Assembly: GCA_964634895.1 (NCBI GenBank)
Contig: CAZWJS010000007.1
Location: 1 to 47,418 of the forward strand
Reading direction: 5' to 3'
Source of the DNA: CG-Epi1 sp964634895
GTDB lineage: Archaea; Thermoplasmatota; Poseidoniia; MGIII; CG-Epi1
DNA length: 47,418 nucleotides
Shown here: in pieces, positions 9,237 to 17,348 of the stretch
How the letters are laid out: each line of letters begins with the position of its first letter
Position numbering within the stretch: the first letter of the stretch is position 1
Made by a program: the position numbers and the translations under genes
The notes under the pieces: model-generated
What the model was told of the DNA's origin: nothing
Seen by the model: the letters and a program-made list of their open reading frames with translations, nothing else
The model's database searches: none

Positions 9237-9598
9237 TGAATAACGACGAATTGTGGCAGAAAGCAATAGATGAACACAATAAGGAAGATTACCATGAAGC
9301 TCATGAACTTTTTGAAGATTTATGGTTAGAATTAGATGACCGAAATGAAAAAGACACGGTACAAACACTAGCACAGGCAGACGCTCTTGCAGTTCATCTT
9401 CAAACCGGTAATACAAAAGCTATTCAAAGATTGATGAGGCAATTACCTGAACTGTTACAAACGTTCCCAGATAACTATAGGAATATTAATCTCAAAGAAA
9501 TGAAAACTTGGATTAATTATATGATTTCAACTGTCCCACCTTTTGGTAAAATAAAGAATATTTTGGAAAAAAAACCACCAAGGTTAGTTCATAGCTGA
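9236..9598 (+). CDS. DUF309 family protein (120 aa)
   Basis: The N-terminal segment FHEAH-type signature is seen as EHNKEDYHEAHELFEDLW, the hallmark of DUF309, a small all-helical family widespread in bacteria and archaea with no known function. The remaining helices (ALAVHLQTGNTKAIQRLMRQ and so on) fit the family's two-helix repeat. It is third in the peptidase operon. Its last 15 bases overlap convergently with the tyrosyl-tRNA synthetase gene. Confidence 0.82.
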   Translation: MNNDELWQKAIDEHNKEDYHEAHELFEDLWLELDDRNEKDTVQTLAQADALAVHLQTGNTKAIQRLMRQLPELLQTFPDNYRNINLKEMKTWINYMISTVPPFGKIKNILEKKPPRLVHS

Positions 9599-10606
9599 AA
9601 CTAAGATATCATAATACTCGGAATTTTCTTCACATGCATCCTGCAATGGTTTTACTACCTGGGAAAGAGCTGCAGCAGTACCGTTTTTCAAATCTAATGG
9701 ATGTAATAAACCTGAAAGGTAGGATTCTTCTAAATTAGAATAAGAATCGAATTCTAAATTACCACCAAATTTTTCAGGTCTCTCAATCACAATCATGCCT
9801 AACGCAGGTTCAAGCAAGTGCTCCCAAATATCAAGAACAGGGTTACCTGCTCTCTCTAATGGACAATATGCCTTTGATAGTTTTTTAGTTAAAACCCCTT
9901 TACTATCGTGAACTAGCAATGTCCCTGATGGATTAGATTTAGACATTTTAGCATCTGTGTCCATTCGCCCAGGCCCAGATAATGACCCTAAAAGTGGTGT
10001 GTGTAATGCTACTGGTTTTGAAAGTTTCAACTTATCTGCTGCATCTCTTGCCAACATATGTGCATGGCGCTGATCCATACCTCCAAGTGCTAAATCTACA
10101 TCAAGAGCATAAATATCTGTAGCCTGCATTGCAGGATAGAAAAATTTAGACATGTCTCGATCGCCATCATTCTCATCTCTACCCATTATTGATAGTGCCC
10201 GACGCATTCTCTTCAGACTACTTGCTTTAGACACTCTGAGAACCATTTCCCAGTATCCTTCTTGCTTAACTAATTCACTTGCTGTCCTAAACTTTACTCC
10301 AGGGCAAAATACAGAAAACATCTGCCTTTGATAATCTACACCTGCTTTCAAATTATCCCAATTTCCTCCTAATTTATCATTGATATACCCATGCCAATCT
10401 GCTAATAGAATAATTACGTCAAACCCAGCTTCAACCAACTCACGCGCCTTAAGCATCGGAACTAATGATCCAGCATGCAACAAGCCTGATGGTTCAAAAC
10501 CCACATATGCTTTAGGCTTAATATTGTTCTTTAATAAATTATCTAATTCATCGTCGGTAACACACTCAACTACACCTCGTAAAATCAAAGCCTTAGCATC
10601 AACCAT
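9584..10606 (-). CDS. tyrS: Tyrosyl-tRNA synthetase, archaeal type (340 aa)
   Basis: A class I synthetase that charges tRNA-Tyr. The HIGH-equivalent is HAGS (residues 44-47 from the chosen start), preceded by AYVGFEPSGLL; the KMSKS loop is intact (AKMSKSNPSG). The short length without an S4-like C-terminal domain is that of archaeal and eukaryotic TyrRS. LGGMDQRHAHMLARD carries the tyrosine- and ATP-site residues of the family. I chose the ATG at 10606. An in-frame TTG at 10615 would add three residues but is a poorer start. It diverges from the acidic-tail gene across a 98-base gap. Confidence 0.93.
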   Translation of the reverse strand: MVDAKALILRGVVECVTDDELDNLLKNNIKPKAYVGFEPSGLLHAGSLVPMLKARELVEAGFDVIILLADWHGYINDKLGGNWDNLKAGVDYQRQMFSVFCPGVKFRTASELVKQEGYWEMVLRVSKASSLKRMRRALSIMGRDENDGDRDMSKFFYPAMQATDIYALDVDLALGGMDQRHAHMLARDAADKLKLSKPVALHTPLLGSLSGPGRMDTDAKMSKSNPSGTLLVHDSKGVLTKKLSKAYCPLERAGNPVLDIWEHLLEPALGMIVIERPEKFGGNLEFDSYSNLEESYLSGLLHPLDLKNGTAAALSQVVKPLQDACEENSEYYDILVSAMN

Positions 10607-10704
10607 ATAGGCCAATAATGTAAGACTCGGTTTAACTACTTTGGTTTGATTATTACTACCATAAAATTATTTAAACGTCCTTAGATAACGTGTTAGAGTT
10701 AAAC

Positions 10705-11055
10705 ATGTCTGAATCTAATCCTGATGTCCTCAAAGCTGTTCGTCTCTTAGTTGGAGATTTAGTAAACAAAGAAAGGTACGTTATGCTACCTGCTGAGCCT
10801 GGTGAGGGAGATCCTGTCTTGGGAAAATTCCGAACTGTAAGTGACGCAAAGAGATTTGCAAACCGTAGTGATATTCATGAATTCTCACTATGGACAAGAT
10901 TGAAAGTTGTTGGTGGTGGCGATGGTGGAGGCTCTCTCAAAGAAGACTTCAGCGACTCTGAAGACGAACTGGATGACGATTTAGGTGATCTCCTTGATGA
11001 CGATGATGACATTCGTGATCTTGATGAAGATGCTGACCTTGATGAATTGCTATGA
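10705..11055 (+). CDS. Hypothetical protein with long acidic C-terminal tail (116 aa)
   Basis: I do not recognise a family. Residues 1-70 look folded and mixed in charge (VLKAVRLLVGDLVNKERYVM, then a segment around KFRTVSDAKRFANRSD). A Gly run (GGGDGGG) joins this to a tail of about 40 residues that is mostly Asp and Glu. Such tails often bind basic partners or nucleic-acid-binding proteins; that is inference. I use the ATG at 10705, because the TATA-like stretch TTATTTAA at 10667-10674 sits about 30 bases before it; a GTG at 10690 would add five residues. The stop overlaps the PAC2 start as ATGA, suggesting a joint role with the chaperone gene. Confidence 0.75.
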   Translation: MSESNPDVLKAVRLLVGDLVNKERYVMLPAEPGEGDPVLGKFRTVSDAKRFANRSDIHEFSLWTRLKVVGGGDGGGSLKEDFSDSEDELDDDLGDLLDDDDDIRDLDEDADLDELL

Positions 11056-11810
11056 GTAATTCAATCACAATTCATGACTTGTCAAAAGAGAAGCTAAAGG
11101 GTGCAATATTAATTGATGGATTTCCTGGTGTCGGCTTAGTTGGTACAATTGTAGCTAATTTCTTGATTAACACCTTGAAACTAAAACAAATTGGTGTTAT
11201 TGATAGCCAAAAATTCCCTCCCATATCAGTCATTAAAGATGGAGATCCGCACAATCCCATGAGATTATATTCGGGTGAACAGATATGCAATGATGGGACT
11301 TGTAATCAAGTTGTAGTATGCGTTAGTGAATTCACACCGCCTAGCGATATTACAAAAGAGTTGGTTAGGTCCTTGCTGGATTGGGCTGAAAAAAAAGGTT
11401 GCACTAAAATAATTTCTGCAGAGGGATTTACCTCTGCACCGAAAACAAAAAATGAGATAAATGAAATTTATGGAATAACATCTACAAAAGCTGCGCGAAA
11501 ATGGATTAAAGATGCTAAAGTCAAACCATTCCTTTATGGAACTGTAGGAGGAATTACAGGAGTTATGCTAAATGAAGGAAAAATAAGAAATATAAACGTT
11601 TTAGGTCTTTTAGCTGAAGTCAGTGAAGATTTACCAGATTCAAGAGCTGCTGCAAACGTGATTAAGGCAATTGACGAATTATTGCTAGCAATTGATCTGG
11701 ATCCTGATCCTTTACTAAAGGAAGCTGAAAATTTAGAGAAAGAACTCAAAATGGTTAGAGAACAGGCTCCACCTGAAGTTTCTTCATCCACACCTAGATA
11801 TATTGGATAA
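11052..11810 (+). CDS. PAC2-family protein, putative proteasome assembly chaperone (252 aa)
   Basis: The start GAILIDGFPGVGLVGTIVAN followed by KQIGVIDSQKFPPISV is the signature of the PAC2 family (COG2047-type archaeal members). Eukaryotic PAC2 and some archaeal relatives assist 20S proteasome assembly. The 250-residue length is typical, and the C terminus is a short charged helix (EAENLEKELKMVREQ). It is cotranscribed with the acidic-tail gene. A proteasome beta gene lies about 4 kb downstream on the other strand, which fits but does not prove the chaperone role. Confidence 0.87.
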   Translation: MSNSITIHDLSKEKLKGAILIDGFPGVGLVGTIVANFLINTLKLKQIGVIDSQKFPPISVIKDGDPHNPMRLYSGEQICNDGTCNQVVVCVSEFTPPSDITKELVRSLLDWAEKKGCTKIISAEGFTSAPKTKNEINEIYGITSTKAARKWIKDAKVKPFLYGTVGGITGVMLNEGKIRNINVLGLLAEVSEDLPDSRAAANVIKAIDELLLAIDLDPDPLLKEAENLEKELKMVREQAPPEVSSSTPRYIG

Positions 11811-11840
11811 GCTTAAACCCCCTTACATTACAATACATAC

Positions 11841-13547
11841 GTGAGTCGGATTGTAAGTTCTCAGATTGAAGCTGCGATAAAAGATTGCAAAAAATTAATT
11901 AAGAATAAAGATTGGCCTGCTCTACCAATTGATTTGAATTCCCCTATTGGTGATTTTTCTATAATTTGCTTTCCAGCATCTCAAAAGCTAAAAAAAGACC
12001 CTGAGAAAATTGCACAGGAGTTGGCTTTAGAGTTGAATAAACTTCCAACTATCAACTCTACAAGTGTAGAAAAAGGATATTGCAACATAAACCTGAAATG
12101 GAATGATTTTGCAGTTGACTTTATTAAAGAAATGAAAAAGAAAAAATATGCAAAAAAGGCAGGGAAATTAGAAAAAATTCTTGTTGAGCATACTTCAGCA
12201 AATGCTACAGGTCCATTCCACATGGGAAGAGCACGTAATCCTATTATCGGCGATAGTATTGCTAGATTGCTAAGATATCTAGGACATGAAGTAAAAACGG
12301 AATATTACGTAAACGATACTGGAAGACAAGCTGCAACTTTAGCATATGGTCTAAATAAATACAAGCCTGAAGGAGAAGGGAAAGAAGACCACAAACTTGT
12401 AGGGTGTTATAGAAAAGCATCTGAAGAATTAAAAAATGATGAAGACACTCGAAATTTAATCTACAAAAATATGGAACTAATTGAAAAGGGTGACAAAAAA
12501 ACCTTAACACATGTTAAAAACGCGGCTGTGAAAATGATGAAAGGGATGAAACTCTCATTAAAAAGACTTAATACTGAAACTGACGTATATTTTCATGAAT
12601 CTGATTTGATTGCATCAGGAGATGTGGAAAAAGTAATAACTAATCTCAAAAATAGTGGAATTTGTAACGAAGAGAATGGTGCTTTTTATTTAGATCTAGA
12701 GGAGGAAGGAATTGCTGGAAGAAATCAAAAATTCTTCTTTACAAGAAAAAATGGTTTAAGCCTTTATACTACAAGAGATATTGCATACCACTTAGACAAA
12801 TTCAGCAGATGTGACACGGCACTTAACATACTTGGCGAAGACCATAAGTTACAAGGAAAGCTTCTTGGAATTGCACTTAGGGAATTAAAATCACAGGAAC
12901 CCAAAAATCTATTTTATTCTTTTGTAAATCTACCTGGCGGTAAAATGTCCACGAGAACTGGAAGAGTCGTCTATTTAGATGATATTATGGACAAGATAGT
13001 AGATTTGTCAAACAAAAAATTGAATTCTAATTCAAGCGACGGAGAAAATTGGAATGCAAATATAGATAATGTTCAAAAACAAAAATTAGCTGAAGAAATA
13101 GGAATTGGAGCACTAAGATATAATATTCTTAAAGTCCAAGCTGAAAAAGGATTTACTTTTAATATTGAAGAAGCACTGAATCTACAAGGAGACTCAGCAC
13201 CTTTTGCCATGTATTCTCATGCAAGATCCACTTCGATAATCAAGAAATATGGCAAAGACTTGCCAAATGTGGAGCTCAGAGTTAAGTTACAAGAATCTGA
13301 AATCAGATTGTTACGAACATTAGCTAATTGGCCTAAAACTGTGATTGGAACTGCTAAAAATTTAACAATACACAAAATACCTAATTATGTTCATAAATTA
13401 GCTTCGGATTTTAACCAATTTTATAGAGACTGCCCCGTTATTGACCATGAAAATGAAAAATTTAGAATAAATTTAGTAAAATGTTCTCAGAAAATCCTTA
13501 AGGAAAGCTTACAAATATTAGGCGTAAGCGCACCTAAAGTGATGTGA
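11841..13547 (+). CDS. argS: Arginyl-tRNA synthetase (568 aa)
   Basis: A class I synthetase. The N-terminal domain (about 1-105) is the tRNA-binding Add-1 domain. The HIGH-type motif is at HTSANATGPFHMGRARNP (HMGR 127-130), typical of ArgRS. A KMS-type loop is present as GKMSTRTGRVVYLDD near residue 370. The C-terminal helical DALR domain includes MYSHARSTSIIKKYG and ends in SLQILGVSAPKVM, the normal ArgRS finish. Length is usual (550-600 aa). The start is GTG at 11841, preceded by a TATA-like GCTTAAACC about 25 bases upstream, which argues for a leaderless message. Confidence 0.95.
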   Translation: MSRIVSSQIEAAIKDCKKLIKNKDWPALPIDLNSPIGDFSIICFPASQKLKKDPEKIAQELALELNKLPTINSTSVEKGYCNINLKWNDFAVDFIKEMKKKKYAKKAGKLEKILVEHTSANATGPFHMGRARNPIIGDSIARLLRYLGHEVKTEYYVNDTGRQAATLAYGLNKYKPEGEGKEDHKLVGCYRKASEELKNDEDTRNLIYKNMELIEKGDKKTLTHVKNAAVKMMKGMKLSLKRLNTETDVYFHESDLIASGDVEKVITNLKNSGICNEENGAFYLDLEEEGIAGRNQKFFFTRKNGLSLYTTRDIAYHLDKFSRCDTALNILGEDHKLQGKLLGIALRELKSQEPKNLFYSFVNLPGGKMSTRTGRVVYLDDIMDKIVDLSNKKLNSNSSDGENWNANIDNVQKQKLAEEIGIGALRYNILKVQAEKGFTFNIEEALNLQGDSAPFAMYSHARSTSIIKKYGKDLPNVELRVKLQESEIRLLRTLANWPKTVIGTAKNLTIHKIPNYVHKLASDFNQFYRDCPVIDHENEKFRINLVKCSQKILKESLQILGVSAPKVM

Positions 13548-13552
13548 AACAG

Positions 13553-13629
13553 TGGTGGTGAGGGAGAGATTCGAACTCCCGTGGTCGCGATCTGCAGTCG
13601 CGTGCATAGCCGGGCTCTGCCACCTCACC
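13553..13629 (-). tRNA. tRNA-Cys (GCA), CCA encoded
   Basis: Read on the minus strand, the acceptor stem GGTGAGG/CCTCACC pairs perfectly. T8 G9 are followed by a three-pair D stem with GG in the loop. The anticodon stem is CGCGA/TCGCG with loop CTGCAGA, so the anticodon is GCA. The T arm is GGGAG/CTCTC around TTCGAAT. The discriminator is A73 (base 13556 is T on the plus strand), followed by a genomic CCA at 13553-13555. A73 is unexpected, since U73 is the usual discriminator of tRNA-Cys. No intron is apparent. Confidence 0.95.
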
Positions 13630-13661
13630 CTGTTATCATACTCAAAGTAACTGTATATTAA

Positions 13662-13889
13662 TTATTGATTACCTGATCTAATAATAGTTCTAGTAACATC
13701 AGTAGATGACATTTTAGCCTTCATATCCTTAAGTAGATTCTGATAGTGTTTGATTTGCTCATTAATCCTTTCAATCTCTGAAGGATCTGCCTCTTCTCGT
13801 TCTAAACGTTCCTTAACTTTCAGTTTTCGAGCCTCCCAACGCTCTAATTCTCTCAAAGCTTCCAATATTTTATCTTCGACGTCTTTCAT
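13662..13889 (-). CDS. Small coiled-coil protein downstream of aCPSF1 (75 aa)
   Basis: An almost entirely helical, highly charged protein (KILEALRELERWEARKLKVK, then EIERINEQIKHYQNLLKDMK) that looks like two antiparallel coiled-coil arms joined at ADPSE. I know no family. The ATG at 13889 overlaps the aCPSF1 stop as TGATG, so it is cotranscribed and probably translationally coupled. A GTG three bases earlier is an alternative. It may be a partner of the nuclease or of the adjacent translation and proteasome genes, but nothing in the sequence shows this. Confidence 0.75.
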   Translation of the reverse strand: MKDVEDKILEALRELERWEARKLKVKERLEREEADPSEIERINEQIKHYQNLLKDMKAKMSSTDVTRTIIRSGNQ

Positions 13890-15811
13890 CACAAGAACCT
13901 TATTGTCTCAAGATTATGAGGGACACGTGCATCTAGCCTAACTTTGCGCTTTATATCATTTGCAAATTGTTCGCATTTCTGTGCATCTCCATGATTAAGT
14001 AGAACTATTTTTGGACGTGGTCTTATTGTTCTCAGATAACGCATTAATTGTCTTTTATCACTGTGTCCAGAAAAACCCTCACAAGTCTCGATATTCATAT
14101 TAACTTTTACAGGTACCATTCCCCCTTTTTCTCTGTCGTGCAAATGTACCTCATTAGAACCTTGTTGCAACCTCTGCCCCAAAGTGCCTGCGGCCTGATA
14201 TCCTACAAAAACCATTGTATTGCTCTTATCCGGTGCCCAATGCCTCAGATACTCCATAACTGGACCTCCATTAACCATACCTGATGTAGCCAATACAATT
14301 GCAGGCTCTTCTCTTCCACAAATTTCTTGCCTCATTTCAGCACTTTCTACTCTGTTAAATATCTCAGATCTAAAAGGGTTGCCTTGGTTTTGATAAATTT
14401 TATTTCTCAAATTATTATTTAGATACTCTGGATATGCAGAATGCAAGGCTGTAGCCTCCCAAATCATACCATCCAAATAAACAGGCATATCCTTCAATTT
14501 ACCCTCAGAATACACTTTCTCCAGTACTAACATAACTTCTTGCGAACGACCAACTGCAAAAACAGGAATCAAAATTTTACCTCGCCTTTCAACAGTCCGA
14601 TTTATTATATCTGTCAGATTTCTAGTCCCTTCTTCTCTAGGAGGCTGAAAATCTCTATATCCTCCATAGGTTGATTCCATTATGAGAGCCTCAAGCCTTG
14701 GAAAATGGTTTACGGCTCTATCAAAAAGCCAAGTATTTTCAAACTTAATATCACCCGAAAAAACAAGATTGTATTGCCCGTCACCTACATGGAAGTGCGC
14801 TGCTGCTGAACCTAATATGTGTCCTGAATTATGAAAAGTTAATTTGAGATCCGGAGAAACATCAGTAGTGTCCCCATAATTTAATGGAATTGTATTTCTA
14901 ATTGCTTGTCTTATATGTTCAGTATTATAAGGTACTTTCTTGCCCTCTGCATTATGTATTTTTATAAAATCATTCTGTAACAATGAGGATAATTCTCTAG
15001 TTGGCGGTGTACAATAGATAGGACCATCATAACCATAAACAAATAACATTGGCAACAAAGCAGAATGATCTAAGTGAGCATGTGTCAAAACCACTGCATC
15101 TATACCTTCTAAAGGTGTAACTTCAGGTGCACTCAAAAAAGGGCTAGGCTCTTTATCATTACCTGGATTAAAACCACAATCAACCAATACTTTACTATCT
15201 TTCGTCATCAATAAATGACATGAACGGCCTACTTCACGATATCCACCTAATGCAGTTACCCTAACGTGCTGCTCTCCATCAATAGTATCTCTAAAAACCT
15301 TCTTACCTACTTTTTCCAAGAATTTTTTGCGCCCTTCTGCTACCTTAGTCTCCAACATATAATTCCTAATATCTTTAAGAGTACGAGACTCCATTGGTGC
15401 AGCCCTTACAACAACTGGATTCCAACCTATTTCTCTCCGCAGTTGATTAAGTACGACTCCATGTTTTCCAATAGCTCTACCTGGATTAGCTGCTTCAATT
15501 ATCACATCTCCATTTATCTCATCAAATTTGATTTCTACCACTTCAGCTTCTTTGGGAATTATTTCATCTAATTTCTGACGTGCTGAAATAATTGGCTTAC
15601 GGACACTAGAATCTGCTTTGATTACAATTCTTTTGCGAACTTTTTGGGCTAATTGCCTTATATAATCATTATTTTCATTAAAAATTTCCAAATTAGGAGT
15701 ATAGAGAACTACATTAGATGATTCTACTTTCACGTCTGTGAAAGCTATATTGTCTGGTATTACTTCTGTTGCGACTTCCTTGACTAAATTAATTACGTCT
15801 TCTACGGCCAT
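13889..15811 (-). CDS. fttA: aCPSF1/FttA: KH-domain beta-CASP ribonuclease, transcription termination factor (640 aa)
   Basis: Two KH-type domains occupy about residues 1-150; the second carries GRAIGKHG at 111-118. The metallo-beta-lactamase core follows with the zinc motif THAHLDHS (H244, H246, D248, H249), and then the beta-CASP region, for example IPVFAVGRSQEVM, VLATSGMVNGGPV and GFSGHSDKRQLM. This order and a length near 640 residues are those of aCPSF1, which cuts nascent RNA and terminates transcription in archaea. An SD-like AGGAAGGT precedes the ATG. It lies 27 bases downstream of the proteasome beta gene on the same strand and overlaps the small coiled-coil gene behind it. Confidence 0.95.
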   Translation of the reverse strand: MAVEDVINLVKEVATEVIPDNIAFTDVKVESSNVVLYTPNLEIFNENNDYIRQLAQKVRKRIVIKADSSVRKPIISARQKLDEIIPKEAEVVEIKFDEINGDVIIEAANPGRAIGKHGVVLNQLRREIGWNPVVVRAAPMESRTLKDIRNYMLETKVAEGRKKFLEKVGKKVFRDTIDGEQHVRVTALGGYREVGRSCHLLMTKDSKVLVDCGFNPGNDKEPSPFLSAPEVTPLEGIDAVVLTHAHLDHSALLPMLFVYGYDGPIYCTPPTRELSSLLQNDFIKIHNAEGKKVPYNTEHIRQAIRNTIPLNYGDTTDVSPDLKLTFHNSGHILGSAAAHFHVGDGQYNLVFSGDIKFENTWLFDRAVNHFPRLEALIMESTYGGYRDFQPPREEGTRNLTDIINRTVERRGKILIPVFAVGRSQEVMLVLEKVYSEGKLKDMPVYLDGMIWEATALHSAYPEYLNNNLRNKIYQNQGNPFRSEIFNRVESAEMRQEICGREEPAIVLATSGMVNGGPVMEYLRHWAPDKSNTMVFVGYQAAGTLGQRLQQGSNEVHLHDREKGGMVPVKVNMNIETCEGFSGHSDKRQLMRYLRTIRPRPKIVLLNHGDAQKCEQFANDIKRKVRLDARVPHNLETIRFL

Positions 15812-15838
15812 AGGACCTTCCTGCTTATAATTGCCAAC

Positions 15839-16471
15839 TTAAGTTGACAGATTATTCTGAATTTTTTCTAGCTCTTCTTGAGATATTTTTTGATATCCAT
15901 TAGAGTCAATAACACACATAGATATACCATCGCCAGATGCTGAATCTCGCTTCATTGCTGCCACAAGTGCTCGGACGCCTAGTTCTTTACCTTCTTTAAC
16001 AGTTATATCTTCCTTAAATCGATCTTCAAGAACACCATATACAAATGGAGAACCAGACCCTGTTGTTTGAAACTTATCAGGTATTGAACCTCCAGCTGCA
16101 TCTAGAGAATAAACATGACCTCCTTCAGAATCAATTCCACCCAATAACAACTGAACCCAAAAGGGCATATATCTTCTACCATTCATTATATTAGCCATCA
16201 AAGTTGATGATGCTCTCAATGACATTTGTGATCCTGTCTTAAGTTCATAGAGGTTTACTTCAGCTGAAAGCCATCTTGCAAGCATTTGAGCATCGCCCAC
16301 TAAACCTGCAACTGTCAATGCCATATTATCTGAAATCTTGAACAATTTTTGTGTAGTTTTGTGACCAATAAGATTGCCCATAGTAGCTCTCATCTCTGTA
16401 GCCATTACAATACCATCCTTGCAGACTAACCCCAAGGTCGTTGTACCTTTTTTCAAATTTTTCTCTACCAA
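15839..16471 (-). CDS. psmB: Proteasome beta subunit (210 aa)
   Basis: A short propeptide (nine residues) ends in KKG before TTTLGL, so autocleavage would free Thr10 as the catalytic nucleophile (Thr1). Counting from it, Glu17 and Lys33 fall at the expected places, and RDSASGDG supplies the Asp166/Ser169 region. YMPFWVQLLLGGID and SGSPFVYGVLE are standard beta-subunit strands. The start is TTG at 16471, chosen because a strong SD (GGAGG) sits about seven bases upstream and there is no usable ATG. The SD is part of an inverted repeat described separately. It probably forms the 20S core with an alpha subunit not seen here. Confidence 0.95.
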   Translation of the reverse strand: MVEKNLKKGTTTLGLVCKDGIVMATEMRATMGNLIGHKTTQKLFKISDNMALTVAGLVGDAQMLARWLSAEVNLYELKTGSQMSLRASSTLMANIMNGRRYMPFWVQLLLGGIDSEGGHVYSLDAAGGSIPDKFQTTGSGSPFVYGVLEDRFKEDITVKEGKELGVRALVAAMKRDSASGDGISMCVIDSNGYQKISQEELEKIQNNLST

Positions 16472-16474
16472 AAG

Positions 16475-16514
16475 TTCCCTCCAGGAAATAAAACTAACTA
16501 TTCATCGGAGGGAA
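16475..16514 (-). promoter_or_regulatory. Inverted repeat that can mask the psmB Shine-Dalgarno
   Basis: In the minus-strand leader, TTCCCTCC (plus 16507-16514) precedes GGAGGGAA (plus 16475-16482) with a 24-base loop. The second arm contains the SD of the TTG-started proteasome gene. The eight-base pairing is perfect with five G-C pairs. A TATA-like TATTTAACTTT (about 16553-16563) would start the RNA upstream of both arms. Confidence 0.5.
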
Positions 16515-16592
16515 GTATATTAGATTAATCCTCATTTCATACCTTAAACAAAAGTTAAATATCGGCCACCAATCCACACAAGAGGTTGTCTA

Positions 16593-17348
16593 GTGTTTAA
16601 AGCTCGAATTAAAGCAGAAAGTTTAAAGGAATTTGTGGGAACTGTAGGTTCTTTAGTAGATGAAGCTAAAGTAAATGTGAATGAAGACGGAATTCAAATT
16701 AAAGCCGTAGATCCATCACATGTGGCTATGATTGAAGCGAATCTGGTGAAATCTGCATTTGACAGTTTTGAGGCTAAGGCTATGGAAATGGGAGTTGATG
16801 TGGACAAATTCAAAAATGTATTAACCGTTGCTGGGAAAGATGACATGGTTGATTTAGAGAAGGACGAGGAATTGAATAGACTTGTTGTCAATATTGGCAA
16901 CCTAACAAGAGCAATGCCTTTGTTAGATACCGCAGGTATGCCAGATCCAAAAGTTCCTTCACTAGACTTGCCTGCCACCGTTAATGTCATAGTCAATGAA
17001 ATATCTCAAGGTCTAAAAGCCTCAAAAACCGTTTCTGACCACATTGCGCTATCAACAAACAAAGATACATTTCGTTTAGTTTGTGAAGGTGATAATCAGA
17101 ACAGTGTGGATTTATCTTTAGGCAAGGAACAACTTGAAAAACTTGATTCGTCTGAGGAAACTACATCTCTATTTTCCTTGGAATACTTTGCTTTGATGGT
17201 GAATTCACTACCGGCCGATCGAATTTTGCATATTAATTTAGGAACTGATTTACCTGTTAAAATTGATGCTGATTTAGCTGTTGACGACATGACTGGCGCT
17301 CAAGGTAATGTGAAATTTCTTTTGGCACCAAGAATTGACCGTGATTGA
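16593..17348 (+). CDS. pcn: DNA polymerase sliding clamp PCNA (251 aa)
   Basis: The opening MFKARIKAESLKEFVGTVGS and the EDGIQIKAVDPSHVAMIEANL segment are characteristic of archaeal PCNA. The interdomain connector and second half follow to the C-terminal VKFLLAPRIDRD, in place of the usual acidic or PRI-type end. The 251-residue length is standard for a clamp that works as a trimeric ring and tethers polymerase B/D, FEN1 and ligase. The start is GTG at 16593, preceded by GAGGT and by an AT stretch (AGTTAAATAT) about 30 bases upstream. Its stop overlaps the start of ornithine carbamoyltransferase. Confidence 0.94.
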   Translation: MFKARIKAESLKEFVGTVGSLVDEAKVNVNEDGIQIKAVDPSHVAMIEANLVKSAFDSFEAKAMEMGVDVDKFKNVLTVAGKDDMVDLEKDEELNRLVVNIGNLTRAMPLLDTAGMPDPKVPSLDLPATVNVIVNEISQGLKASKTVSDHIALSTNKDTFRLVCEGDNQNSVDLSLGKEQLEKLDSSEETTSLFSLEYFALMVNSLPADRILHINLGTDLPVKIDADLAVDDMTGAQGNVKFLLAPRIDRD

